The notes beneath the pieces are model-generated. The model made no database searches, was not told the origin of the DNA, and saw only the letters and a program-made list of their open reading frames with translations. Below are positions 8,199 through 16,202 of a stretch of 54,587 nt of DNA, in pieces. The stretch comes from a bacterium (GTDB lineage: Bacteria > Spirochaetota > UBA4802 > UBA5550). The stretch is from contig JAAENB010001112.1 in the NCBI GenBank assembly GCA_024224995.1, forward strand, positions 1 to 54,587, written 5' to 3'. A program made the translations under genes and the position numbers. How positions within the stretch are numbered: the stretch's first letter is position 1; each line of letters starts with the position of its first letter.

Positions 8199-9543
8199 TT
8201 TTCCCCTTTTCTTCAAGGGTTTTCACTGTTTTTTTTATGATTTCAGTCAATTTTCTGTTTTCGCCTTCAACAGGAAACTCTTCCAACTTTTCCCCGATCT
8301 CAATAAGCTCCTTTTTGTCCTCTTCGCTCAACTGCGGTTTTGCCAGGATCTCTTTCTTCCGTTCAAAATATTTATCGTATTCCTGGGGACGGGCGCTGTC
8401 CAGTTCAAAAAGGTCGCTGGTAAGAACCTGGTCTACGCGCCAGCCCTGTATCACCTCTTTATCTTTCCTGTTGTAGATCTTTACCTGATCACCTTCCCGT
8501 TTTAACAAAACGATATTTGCTTCTTGGGCTGATTGGACTATGAGAGGGCTATGGGCTGTTACGATAAATTGTGTTTGTTTAAAAATATCTGTAAGATGAC
8601 TGATAAGATTCCTTTGCCATTTGGGGTGGAGGTGGATATCAATTTCATCAACCAGAACAACAGCTGGCTCTGCCAATGGATCATCACTATCAGGATAGCG
8701 CTCAAAGAGGCGGTGTCCAAGGTCTATCATCCAGGCAATGAGCGCCTGGTATCCCAGGCTCAGGCTATCCACACCAACCCAGTTGTAGGGAGTCTTTGCT
8801 TCCATAGCCGGCTTTAGCTGTATTTTAGTAATCGGCTTTACTCTGATATCCTCTACATCGGGCAGTATATCGATCAGTAGCTGTTTTATTTTATTATATC
8901 GCTTTTCAGTGAAATCCCTGCTATCTTCATCAGAATCTATAGAGGCAAAATATGCTTGCAAAAGCCATTCTTCGGCATTTATAAGGTTGACATCTTCTAA
9001 GAAAAGACTTGCAGAATTATCCTGATTGGTAGATTCGGCTAAAGCAGCTTTGCCTGAACGCCGTAAAGCACCGTAAGAATACATAATTAAATTCTTTAAA
9101 TTTAAATTTTTTGAGACAGAAACCGTGGTCTCATACTTTATAGGCTCCTCAGGGTCTTCACTTACGTCTAATATTGTTAAACCGTATCCTTCAAAAACAT
9201 CTATTTTATCTTCCATTAACCTTCCGGAATAAAAATGTTCAGTGTGCATTTTCAACGGTAGAAATGGATTATAAATTATCTTTTCAATTAGAATAGGATA
9301 ACGCATTTTAGGAGAATAGTTTAAGGAAGAACCCTGACCTGTTATTTTAAAAGGTTCATCAAGAGGCTCCATATAAACAAGACACTTCAGCAAAGTAGTC
9401 TTCCCTGTCCCATTATCCCCAAGAATCACTGTCCACCGCGCGGGCTTGCCCTTCCCATCCGACAGATCAAGGGTCTGTTTATCTCCGAAACAGGCGACGT
9501 TTTCAACGGAAAGGTCGAGAAAATATACGGGTTTTGTGCTCAT
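8185..9543 (-). CDS. ptuA: Septu defence ATPase PtuA
   Basis: This 452-residue SMC/ABC-type AAA ATPase is the sensor/scaffold partner of PtuB in Septu. The Walker A motif GDNGTGKTT is at residues 42-50, the signature-like LSLGYQ at 261-266, Walker B VVLVDE at 295-300 followed by DIHLHP, and the switch histidine TAHSP at 329-333. The N-terminal FLDLSVENVACFGDKQTLDL is typical of OLD/AAA_15/AAA_21-class ATPases. AAGGAAA lies about seven bases upstream of the ATG. It forms a two-gene operon with ptuB. The partner gene makes Septu far more likely than a stand-alone OLD nuclease, and no TOPRIM domain is present. Confidence 0.9.
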   Translation of the reverse strand: MSTKPVYFLDLSVENVACFGDKQTLDLSDGKGKPARWTVILGDNGTGKTTLLKCLVYMEPLDEPFKITGQGSSLNYSPKMRYPILIEKIIYNPFLPLKMHTEHFYSGRLMEDKIDVFEGYGLTILDVSEDPEEPIKYETTVSVSKNLNLKNLIMYSYGALRRSGKAALAESTNQDNSASLFLEDVNLINAEEWLLQAYFASIDSDEDSRDFTEKRYNKIKQLLIDILPDVEDIRVKPITKIQLKPAMEAKTPYNWVGVDSLSLGYQALIAWMIDLGHRLFERYPDSDDPLAEPAVVLVDEIDIHLHPKWQRNLISHLTDIFKQTQFIVTAHSPLIVQSAQEANIVLLKREGDQVKIYNRKDKEVIQGWRVDQVLTSDLFELDSARPQEYDKYFERKKEILAKPQLSEEDKKELIEIGEKLEEFPVEGENRKLTEIIKKTVKTLEEKGKNDQD

Positions 9544-9679
9544 CAGGATTTCCTTTGTGACAGTTTATCATCAATAAATTCAAAACAACCATACAAAAAA
9601 GAACATGAAATACAAGCATTTTTATTGAGGCGATAGGTTTTTACCCGTGAATGAGTCTGCTATTCCCCCCGAGCAAAAA

Positions 9680-9723
9680 AGTTTTTGGAAATGAGCCAAT
9701 TTTAGCCTGGGGTTTTAACCCCA
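9680..9723 (+). repeat. right inverted repeat flanking Septu genes
   Basis: This is the inverted partner of 7362-7405, with three mismatches in 44 bases. The GGGGTT-tt-AACCCC palindrome forms its outer end, so both repeats present the palindrome away from ptuA and ptuB. Confidence 0.85.
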
Positions 9724-9756
9724 CGTTATGATGAAGGAAGCCCCGGTTCAAATTTT

Positions 9757-9833
9757 AGTTTCTTAAGAGTGCGGACCCCGTGGAACGGGGAAAAATAGGT
9801 CAGAAACTGTTTATAGAAATGGATCGGTTTCTG
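9757..9833 (+). repeat. dispersed intergenic repeat, copy B
   Basis: Reads TTTCTTAAGAGTGCGGA, then a CCCCGT-GGA-ACGGGG hairpin (9776-9790), an A-tract, CAGAAACTGTTT and ATGGATCGGTTTC. It matches copy A (3929-4017) and copy C (49042-49096), both in the opposite orientation. Confidence 0.75.
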
Positions 9834-9894
9834 TCAGGGGTGTTCGGTACGCGCAGGGGCACGGCCCCGGCTGCAATAAACCTCAAAAAAATCC

Positions 9895-9923
9895 TGGACA
9901 CTTCCCTTCGGACGTAGTATAAA
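9895..9923 (+). promoter_or_regulatory. sigma70-type promoter, apparently leaderless
   Basis: TGGACA (9895-9900), a 17-base spacer, then TATAAA (9918-9923). The ATG of the next gene is at 9929, where transcription would be expected to begin. No Shine-Dalgarno precedes it. Confidence 0.6.
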
Positions 9924-9928
9924 AAAAA

Positions 9929-10669
9929 ATGGAAGAAAAGGACCGGGACATACTTGAAGAGCTAAAATCGATCCCCCGGGACCGGGTAAAAGCACCGCGC
10001 GCCATACCAGTAGGCGTGTATGTACAGGAAGCGGAAAATTTATATCACTGGTGCCTCAAGGACAAAGAGATATTACTCAGCAAAGGACTGAACGAAGTCC
10101 TTATAGAAGACCTGCCCAAAAGGTATATGATATTATTGAAAGCAGAGGGCGAGTGGGCAATATCCCGGAAAATACGGGAAGGAGATCAAGAGCGCCGGGA
10201 TGAGGAATTACCAGCCGCGTTTAAACTGAAAAATAAGCTGCAGAGCGACTTCCGTTTCGCGTACAGGAATATACCGGAACTCATGAAAACACTCAGACAC
10301 AATGGAAAAAGTACAAATTCCGGGGTGATCCAGGAATTAAATGATCTTTCTGTCCTGGGAAAAGATAATCCCGAACCGCTGAAAAAAATCGGATTCGACA
10401 TGGAACAGCTGGAAAAAGCGGCAGAAACCTCGTCTGTGCTGGGTTTATTGCTGGCAGAGACATCAATAAAGCAGACATATTTAAAGGATATACGTGACAG
10501 GGCGTATACATATTTAAAAGAAGCAGTGGATGAGATAAGGAATACGGGAAAATATGCTTTCCAGGAAGATAAAAAGCGGCAAACAGGATACATAAGCCAG
10601 TATTTACAGAGAAGAAATAGAAAATACTCTCAAAAGAAGATAAAATCATCTAAAAAACAACAGGTTTAA
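9929..10669 (+). CDS. hypothetical helical protein with basic C-terminus
   Basis: This 246-residue soluble protein of unknown function has no signal peptide or membrane segment. It is predicted mostly alpha-helical, with many charged residues (EEKDRDILEELKS at the start, long amphipathic stretches in the middle) and a strongly basic tail of about 40 residues (QRRNRKYSQKKIKSSKKQQ) that could contact nucleic acid. The ATG sits directly after a good promoter, with no ribosome site, suggesting a leaderless transcript. It is divergent from ptuA and separated from it by repeats. I do not recognise the family, and nothing shows that it is part of the defence system. Confidence 0.7.
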   Translation: MEEKDRDILEELKSIPRDRVKAPRAIPVGVYVQEAENLYHWCLKDKEILLSKGLNEVLIEDLPKRYMILLKAEGEWAISRKIREGDQERRDEELPAAFKLKNKLQSDFRFAYRNIPELMKTLRHNGKSTNSGVIQELNDLSVLGKDNPEPLKKIGFDMEQLEKAAETSSVLGLLLAETSIKQTYLKDIRDRAYTYLKEAVDEIRNTGKYAFQEDKKRQTGYISQYLQRRNRKYSQKKIKSSKKQQV

Positions 10670-11044
10670 TAAATAAAACCAGGTGATTTTGCTTTAAAAC
10701 ACGCACGCATCTTCAAGATGCGTTTATATTTACTTAAGATGCATCGATATATATTTTATACTACTAAAGATTTAATGAAGATGCACAATAATACTTCCGG
10801 GATGTAAATTCATTAATGCAGGATGCTTACTAATATTTAAGGAAAACATGTCATGTTTTGTGCCATATGGCCCTGGCTCCGGGTTGAAACAGGTTCCGGG
10901 GGATCATTTGATGCTGATATCCCTGCATATGTGCTATTGTTGATAATATTAAACGGTTTTAGAGACAAATTTAAAAAAGGAATACTGCTAACAGGAGCCT
11001 GGAAAAAAAGTCAGTGTGATAATAATCTGAAATGAGATAAACCA
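10670..11044. other. intergenic region with repeated AAGATGC elements
   Basis: A 19-base palindrome, ACGCATCTTCAAGATGCGT (10705-10723), is followed by further AAGATGC copies at 10736-10742 and 10778-10784, an operator-like spacing. Further on, AAGGAAAA precedes a short reading frame (10853-11035) that ends just before a terminator. Confidence 0.55.
10853..11035 (+). CDS. possible small protein (doubtful)
   Basis: A 60-codon frame has an AAGGAAAA stretch about 11 bases upstream. Its stop lies ten bases before a strong plus-strand terminator, which suggests that something is transcribed here. The product has one short hydrophobic stretch (IPAYVLLLIILNGF) and no recognisable motif. It could equally be part of a non-coding transcript. 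Confidence 0.25.
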   Translation: MFCAIWPWLRVETGSGGSFDADIPAYVLLLIILNGFRDKFKKGILLTGAWKKSQCDNNLK

Positions 11045-11090
11045 GGAACAGGATTATCCTTTAATCCTGTTCCGTATTTTTATTTTTACC
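11045..11090 (+). terminator. rho-independent terminator
   Basis: A perfect 12-bp stem (11045-11056 with 11062-11073) and a five-base loop are followed by GTATTTTTATTTTT on the plus strand. It overlaps the stop codon of the convergent lipoprotein gene and may serve both directions, but the T-tract favours plus-strand transcripts. Confidence 0.8.
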
Positions 11091-12720
11091 AACTAATACC
11101 TGATAAATCCGTACCGGTTGTTACCGTAACAGGAACAGTACCATATTGGACAAAAGAATGCGTTGCACTATCAAATAATGCACCATATGCCAGGGTAGTA
11201 GTAATTTTATAAAGATTATAACTACCCGGAGGAACATTTGTCAATGTATAATTTCCATCGGAGGTATACGTTGCAATAGGAGCAACCTTAAATTTATTCG
11301 CATTTGTTTCAAAAGTATACCAGGCAGTATCATAAGCCGCATAATCAGCACACCCGGAAACCGCAGTATGCCAGCGGTTTTTCAATTCTTCATAGTTCTT
11401 TAAATATCTAATCCATTCTTCAACTTTCGCAGTTGTACTCATGGTAGAATAAGTGGATACACTGGTAGGATATATCATATCATCAGTATCATTAACATTT
11501 TTTTCATATAACTCATTGTATGAACCGGCCCCAGTACTATCATCTACATTCTGGTAAACATCACAAGCCGCAACATACGTAGTCCTGATATTGGAAGAAG
11601 CCGCAGCATAATGCGTAATATCATCATACCCGGTAAGAGTATCAGTTGCGGGAATTGCAATTACATACTCGTCAGTTCCAACAGTTCCGCTAATGGACTG
11701 ACTTTTAGAAGGAACATAACTCCTGGCAACAGCGATTATATTACCGCCAAGAAACTCATCGGTCCCGCCTTCATCATCGTCATTATTATAGTCTGCATTC
11801 TCGACTGCCCTGTTATTCCAGCCATCTTTAGCGTCCCTGAGCCAGTCGGAAAAGCCGTAAAAATGGACAATATAATCTTCATAGGTATCATCAAAATTAT
11901 CATCATATAAATAATGATACTCATATTTTTTAATGAAATTATTAACAATAAGCCGGATCTCCAGAACAGTCTTTTCGTCACTATTGTCGAACTTAAGTCC
12001 GCCAACAATAGGAATAGTCAGAGGATAGACCAGGTTCTGGGTTTTGGCCCAGTAATAATTGTGAAGATTGTAATATTGAGAAAGATAGTAACGGGTAGTG
12101 TTAATATCATAACCGCTAACATCTTGTTCATCAAATACAGTCTGGTAAAGACTGCTGGAACCATCGGAATTATCGGATTTAACTTTAGCAGAGCCTGTAT
12201 CGAGTACCCAGGAACTGCCATTATGCGTATAATTTGTAGCATTGTCGAAAATGATCTTTCTTAGATATACTTTGACATAGGAATATGTTTTATCGGGAGA
12301 AACATCATCATTATTACCCAGGACAATCCCGGTACCATCAAAAAAATCGTCAGTTGCTAAAAGCGAAGCTGTCTTAACCTGCCGCACATTGGCAAATTTT
12401 TCTTCATTTCCGTCAGTATCCACAATACTTAATTCGGCTATATCGAGCATTATTTTTGTAGGAGCGGTATCAGTATTAGGAGCATCATCAACAGAATCAT
12501 CCACCATATCCCCACTATTCACAGTATCAATGGTGGCAGTATCAAGAGTTTTCGGACTATTAGAAGCATAAGTCCCTTTAAGCCGGATCTCGATCCGGTT
12601 TTCCGCCAGTTCATCAAAAAGAGCTTTATCGCAGCTAATGAGCGCAAAGCCCAGGGAAAAAAGCATCAGCAGAACCACGGGAAGAAGTAATCGTTTTTTA
12701 TTATAAATTTTAGATCGCAT
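11086..12720 (-). CDS. predicted lipoprotein of unknown function
   Basis: This 544-residue envelope protein begins MRSKIYNKKRLLLPVVLLMLF and has a lipoprotein-type signal ending ALISC. The ATG at 12720 is preferred over the one four codons upstream because GGTGAT lies five bases before it. The region around IEIRLKGTY...IMLDIAELSIVDTDG...SYVKVYLRKIIF is reminiscent of DUF4382-like secreted domains, but only weakly. The far C-terminus (GNYTLTNVPPGSYNLYKI) looks like a carboxypeptidase-regulatory (CarboxypepD_reg) beta sandwich strand pair. The middle is rich in Asp, Asn and Tyr. It lies 18 bases downstream of a barrel protein gene, so the two probably form an outer-membrane unit. Confidence 0.75.
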   Translation of the reverse strand: MRSKIYNKKRLLLPVVLLMLFSLGFALISCDKALFDELAENRIEIRLKGTYASNSPKTLDTATIDTVNSGDMVDDSVDDAPNTDTAPTKIMLDIAELSIVDTDGNEEKFANVRQVKTASLLATDDFFDGTGIVLGNNDDVSPDKTYSYVKVYLRKIIFDNATNYTHNGSSWVLDTGSAKVKSDNSDGSSSLYQTVFDEQDVSGYDINTTRYYLSQYYNLHNYYWAKTQNLVYPLTIPIVGGLKFDNSDEKTVLEIRLIVNNFIKKYEYHYLYDDNFDDTYEDYIVHFYGFSDWLRDAKDGWNNRAVENADYNNDDDEGGTDEFLGGNIIAVARSYVPSKSQSISGTVGTDEYVIAIPATDTLTGYDDITHYAAASSNIRTTYVAACDVYQNVDDSTGAGSYNELYEKNVNDTDDMIYPTSVSTYSTMSTTAKVEEWIRYLKNYEELKNRWHTAVSGCADYAAYDTAWYTFETNANKFKVAPIATYTSDGNYTLTNVPPGSYNLYKITTTLAYGALFDSATHSFVQYGTVPVTVTTGTDLSGISW

Positions 12721-12738
12721 AAATATCACCATTTTTTA

Positions 12739-13296
12739 TTAAATATTAAAATACAGAGTAATACCGGTATTAAGAACATGACCACCCCGGTTGTCGAAGC
12801 CTTCAAAAATATAAAGATAATCAATACGAAGGCCAATATTGACGATCCTGCCGGCAGGGAAAGACATTTCAACACCGGTCATAAACATAAGATCGAACTG
12901 GCTCTCACTGTCGGGTTCAATAGCAACCCAGCTGGTACCGGCGCCGCCCTTAAGCTGAAATTTAACCGGCAGTTTAAGGGGAAGCAGGTAAACCCCGGTA
13001 AAGTACATGGGCACAAGATCGAGCTGGTTAATCCCATCGGAATCATAATGGAGATACGCCACATCAAAACCGACTTTTAAAGGCCGAAAAGGGGTATTAT
13101 ACCTGAAAAAAGCCCCAACACCCAGGGCAAAGGTATCAACAGCGTCAGCAGTAGAAGCAAGAGGAGTAGTAGGCCCAAACCAGAGGCCAAGCTGAGGTTT
13201 GGCAAAAAAGTCTTTTCTACCGGCAAAAAGGCTGCCGGAGGATAAAAATATTATCATAATAACGAATATAATTTTTTTCATATGTTTAATCTTCAT
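12739..13296 (-). CDS. outer-membrane beta-barrel-like protein
   Basis: This 185-residue exported protein has a signal peptide (MKKIIFVIMIIFLSSGSLFAG). The rest is alternating hydrophobic/polar beta strands with glycine and aromatic residues (QLGLWFGPTTPL, LGVGAFFRYNTPF, VGFDVAYLHYDS, NIGLRIDYLYIF, NTGITLYFNI), as in small eight-strand barrels of the OmpW/OmpA-like class. The start at MKIKHMKK is chosen for GAGAG six bases upstream; MKKIIF is also possible. The lipoprotein gene follows after 18 bases. A 16-bp palindrome upstream may be its operator. Confidence 0.7.
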   Translation of the reverse strand: MKIKHMKKIIFVIMIIFLSSGSLFAGRKDFFAKPQLGLWFGPTTPLASTADAVDTFALGVGAFFRYNTPFRPLKVGFDVAYLHYDSDGINQLDLVPMYFTGVYLLPLKLPVKFQLKGGAGTSWVAIEPDSESQFDLMFMTGVEMSFPAGRIVNIGLRIDYLYIFEGFDNRGGHVLNTGITLYFNI

Positions 13297-13359
13297 AAAT
13301 GCTCTCAACAAAATGGATTATAACTACATAAAGACCAGCTTTAAAATTTGAAAAAAAAA

Positions 13360-13375
13360 TGTAACATATGTTACA
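13360..13375. promoter_or_regulatory. perfect 16-bp palindrome, candidate operator
   Basis: TGTAACATATGTTACA is flanked by A/T runs and lies about 64 bases upstream of the barrel-protein start. It is perfectly symmetric with no hairpin loop, as expected for a dimeric repressor or activator site rather than for an RNA structure. Confidence 0.5.
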
Positions 13376-13476
13376 AAATTAATAATACCAGCAGATGTAT
13401 AGTTATTTTTCGGCAAATACTGCAAAGTGGCTACTAATATCGAAAAAAGAGGATTTTATGTCAATACAATAACTAA

Positions 13477-14268
13477 TTAATAGGCGGAATCCATGGAAGA
13501 AAGGGGAGGATCATAGCGCACAGTATTGAGATAAAGACCATCGGGAGGGGCAGTTAAACCGCTGTAAATTCTGTCTTTTTTTTCGAGAATTTCCTTAATA
13601 AACGCGGGATCTTTGCCGTCTTTATGCATATCTATAATAGTGCCAACAATAATGCGGATCATATTATGCAAAAAAGCATTTCCGCGGATAAAAATCTCAA
13701 TCATATCGTCTTTTTTAGAGACATCAATGCTATTGATCTTGCGAACAGTATTCTCATCTGCAGATATTTTTTTACAAAAAGAGGCAAAATCCATCTCACC
13801 AACCAGGAATTGAGCGGTTTCTCTGAAGTAATCAAGGTCAATTTTCCGGTGAACCCACGTAGCGCGGAATTTAACGAAGGGATTTCTCAGGGGATGGTTA
13901 TAGACCAGGTAGCGATATTCCCGTTCAACGGCATCATACCGGGAATGGAAATCCGGGGGTACGGAAAACGCGTTTTTAACGGAAACATCTTTGGGCATAA
14001 TACCATTGAGGGCAGCACAGAGTTTAACCAGGGAAATAGGAGAGTCCAGGTCGAAATGAACGACCTGGCCAAGTGCATGGACTCCGGCATCGGTCCTGCC
14101 CGAAGCAATAACTCTTCTATTTTCTTTAGAAAGGATTTTAATCGCGGACTCAAGTTCACCCTGAACAGTTCTCGTGTCGTTTTGTACCTGGAGGCCGTGA
14201 AAGGCGGTACCATCGTACTGGATAACTAAGGCGATTCGTCTTTTTCCGGTGCTAATTGTTCGTTCCAT
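13477..14268 (-). CDS. truA: tRNA pseudouridine synthase A
   Basis: TruA converts uridines 38-40 of the tRNA anticodon arm to pseudouridine in the cytoplasm. The 263-residue protein matches the usual family length (about 245-270). The catalytic aspartate is Asp60 in ASGRTDAGVHA. Other TruA blocks are visible: IQYDGTAFHGLQ, HSRYDAVEREYRYLVYN, FASFCKK and FLHNMIRIIVGT. The ATG overlaps the 3' end of the upstream DUF2225 gene by 43 bases, so both are probably co-translated from one transcript. Confidence 0.95.
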   Translation of the reverse strand: MERTISTGKRRIALVIQYDGTAFHGLQVQNDTRTVQGELESAIKILSKENRRVIASGRTDAGVHALGQVVHFDLDSPISLVKLCAALNGIMPKDVSVKNAFSVPPDFHSRYDAVEREYRYLVYNHPLRNPFVKFRATWVHRKIDLDYFRETAQFLVGEMDFASFCKKISADENTVRKINSIDVSKKDDMIEIFIRGNAFLHNMIRIIVGTIIDMHKDGKDPAFIKEILEKKDRIYSGLTAPPDGLYLNTVRYDPPLSSMDSAY

Positions 14269-15110
14269 AGATCAAGCATCTCATTTATTTTATCGTAAAG
14301 GTCTTTAGTTTTGTCAAGAAGTTCACCGGGCCTGGATTTAGATGTTTTGCCCATGCCAAACAACCTGCTAAGATAGCGTTTACTGATCTCGAAATTTTCA
14401 ATCCGCTTGTTGATATCCGGCTCTTTTGAACCGACTTTCACTGCTAATATGGCAGACATATATAAAATACCGTCATATTGCCAATTTTTATCGGAATCCG
14501 GCCCCATATTTCCGGCAGCATCAGCAGGTTCTTCCCCGGTTTGAATATAATCCAGGACTTTCAGATAATACTGATAAGCTTTTTTATAGAAAAAGGCCGA
14601 TATTTTTTTATATGGTTTATCCGGAACCTGGTTATGAAGATCACTAAAAAGCCATGCGGCTCTAATAGAAGAAACCGCGTTTTTGAACGTAGGCGCGACT
14701 TTTTTATTCCGGATACCATAACAATCAACAGCAAGCATATAGGAAGCGGCGCCCAAAAACAGGTCCCGGTCATTAGCAAAAGTAATATTACCGAAAAATT
14801 TCCGAATGGAATTCTTTCTGGCAGCAGTTAATTCCCTGAGTTTTTCAACCTCATCGGGCAGTAGACTTTTAAAATCCTTCGGATACGCTGTATACAGGCA
14901 CGACGGGCAAACAGTCAACAGGTATGCCAGGGGATATATTACTCCGAATTTCTTGCTAACTTCGTATTGTCTTCGCAATTCATCGGTCAATTTACCGGCA
15001 ATTAATCGTCCGCCGCCGGAAAACAGCTCTTCTCTAAAGAATTCATGAGAGCAAACAGGGCATTTTGTAGGATCTTTTTGTCTAAAAGAGATCCTTTTTT
15101 TCGCATCCAT
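14226..15110 (-). CDS. DUF2225 family protein
   Basis: This 294-residue cytoplasmic protein is of unknown function. The N-terminal CPVC (Cys17, Cys20) and VCPSC (Cys68, Cys71) motifs probably bind zinc, followed by a helical, TPR-like region. The pattern matches PF09986 (DUF2225), a family I know from spirochaetes and Firmicutes. It overlaps truA by 43 bases. A promoter with TTGATT, 16 bases and TATAAT lies about 60 bases upstream of the ATG, so this gene leads the pair. Confidence 0.8.
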   Translation of the reverse strand: MDAKKRISFRQKDPTKCPVCSHEFFREELFSGGGRLIAGKLTDELRRQYEVSKKFGVIYPLAYLLTVCPSCLYTAYPKDFKSLLPDEVEKLRELTAARKNSIRKFFGNITFANDRDLFLGAASYMLAVDCYGIRNKKVAPTFKNAVSSIRAAWLFSDLHNQVPDKPYKKISAFFYKKAYQYYLKVLDYIQTGEEPADAAGNMGPDSDKNWQYDGILYMSAILAVKVGSKEPDINKRIENFEISKRYLSRLFGMGKTSKSRPGELLDKTKDLYDKINEMLDLWNEQLAPEKDESP

Positions 15111-15170
15111 TTAATAAATACCTCGTAATTCCATCAGTAAATTTGACTCTATCTTCTCTTTTTTAATACA

Positions 15171-15198
15171 ATTATATATAACAGTTACAAAAAATCAA
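15171..15198 (-). promoter_or_regulatory. promoter of the DUF2225-truA unit
   Basis: On the minus strand: TTGATT (15198-15193), a 16-base spacer, TATAAT (15176-15171). It lies about 60 bases upstream of the DUF2225 start, in a divergent promoter region. Confidence 0.6.
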
Positions 15199-15240
15199 TA
15201 ATCTTTTTTAAACAAATACGGAACAATAATATTTAATATA

Positions 15241-15291
15241 ATCGTCAAGGGGAAATTATATTTTGACGATAAATAAAGAAAATAGTATATT
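15241..15291 (+). promoter_or_regulatory. promoter with overlapping inverted repeat
   Basis: TTGACG (15263-15268), a 17-base spacer, TATATT (15286-15291), about 38 bases before the ATG at 15330. The inverted repeat ATCGTCAA (15241-15248)/TTGACGAT (15263-15270) covers the -35 box, a layout expected of a regulator site. Confidence 0.6.
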
Positions 15292-15329
15292 CTAAGAGTA
15301 TATGTAAGAGAACTGTTGAGGCATAGACA

Positions 15330-16202
15330 ATGAGATCAAAAAAATTACTAATAATAATCCCCCTGATTGTAATATTTTCTACAATAAATATATATCCCAG
15401 GTCGGAAACGGTAAAATCGTATGAAGATTACCGGTTGGTATTGGACGCCCTGCGAAAATTAAAAATAATGATAGAAAACTTTCCGAATGATGAAAATACA
15501 GCTCAATATAAAAAGCTTAAAGCTGATTTTAAAAAGGCGGGGATTATATATTACGGGCAGCACTTTATCAAAGCGCATAAAAATTTCGTTAAAATAAAAG
15601 GTGACATGGTAATACTGCTTGAAAAAGTCTCAAATGAATACATAGAAGCGACAAAGAGTTTACTGAATTCAACATCAAAAGAGGCATTTGAAATAATGAT
15701 AAATTTCAGTAAACACAGCACCTACGCGACATATTTTTACAAGCCCTATGACCCGATGGTAGGGTTAAAGCCCTATTCTGAGAAATTCAATGAAACACAT
15801 TATCACTATTTTCGCGACCGGGAGAAAATTGAGCGGTATATTAAAAATGGGTATAAGAACCTTGAAATAGCAAAAAACCGGTTCAATGATCCTGAAATAA
15901 AATATTTAAAAGAAAGAAAGAATAGAACATCAAAACACCTGGATATTATTATTTCAAACTATTTAGCTGTTATTAAGTCGTGCAGATTAGCAAAACAACT
16001 TGGAATAGAAATACATAAGATCCGGAATGTACATAAACTTGGAGATATTTTAAAAAAATACAGACTTAATTTTAAAGAGATCACGCCTATTTTTGACGAC
16101 AGGATCCCACCGGAATTCAAAAAAGATGCTATAGATAACCAGCGTCTTCTGTATAGGCTTGAACAAAAAAGGATGAGTGAATACCAGGAAGGGATTAGAT
16201 AA
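15330..16202 (+). CDS. secreted helical protein of unknown function
   Basis: This 290-residue protein has a signal peptide (MRSKKLLIIIPLIVIFSTINIYPRS) and a long, highly charged, mostly alpha-helical mature part. It contains repeated Lys/Tyr-rich segments but no catalytic motif that I recognise. It is probably periplasmic or surface-exposed. GAGG lies eight bases before the ATG. It is a single-gene unit with its own promoter (15263-15291) and a terminator right after the stop. Confidence 0.7.
   Translation: MRSKKLLIIIPLIVIFSTINIYPRSETVKSYEDYRLVLDALRKLKIMIENFPNDENTAQYKKLKADFKKAGIIYYGQHFIKAHKNFVKIKGDMVILLEKVSNEYIEATKSLLNSTSKEAFEIMINFSKHSTYATYFYKPYDPMVGLKPYSEKFNETHYHYFRDREKIERYIKNGYKNLEIAKNRFNDPEIKYLKERKNRTSKHLDIIISNYLAVIKSCRLAKQLGIEIHKIRNVHKLGDILKKYRLNFKEITPIFDDRIPPEFKKDAIDNQRLLYRLEQKRMSEYQEGIR

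Larger units (their letters stand above)
9544..9928. other. divergent intergenic region upstream of ptuA
   Basis: No gene is visible. The region holds the right 44-bp inverted repeat of the Septu cassette (9680-9723), copy B of the larger dispersed repeat (9757-9833) and a promoter for the gene starting at 9929. The ptuA promoter should lie in the AT-rich 9555-9660 stretch but I could not place it. Confidence 0.6.

Noticed and set aside
8185..9543. OLD-family nuclease (Gabija or retron-type) for the ATPase
   Set aside because: No TOPRIM domain is present and the coupled gene is an HNH protein, which fits Septu.
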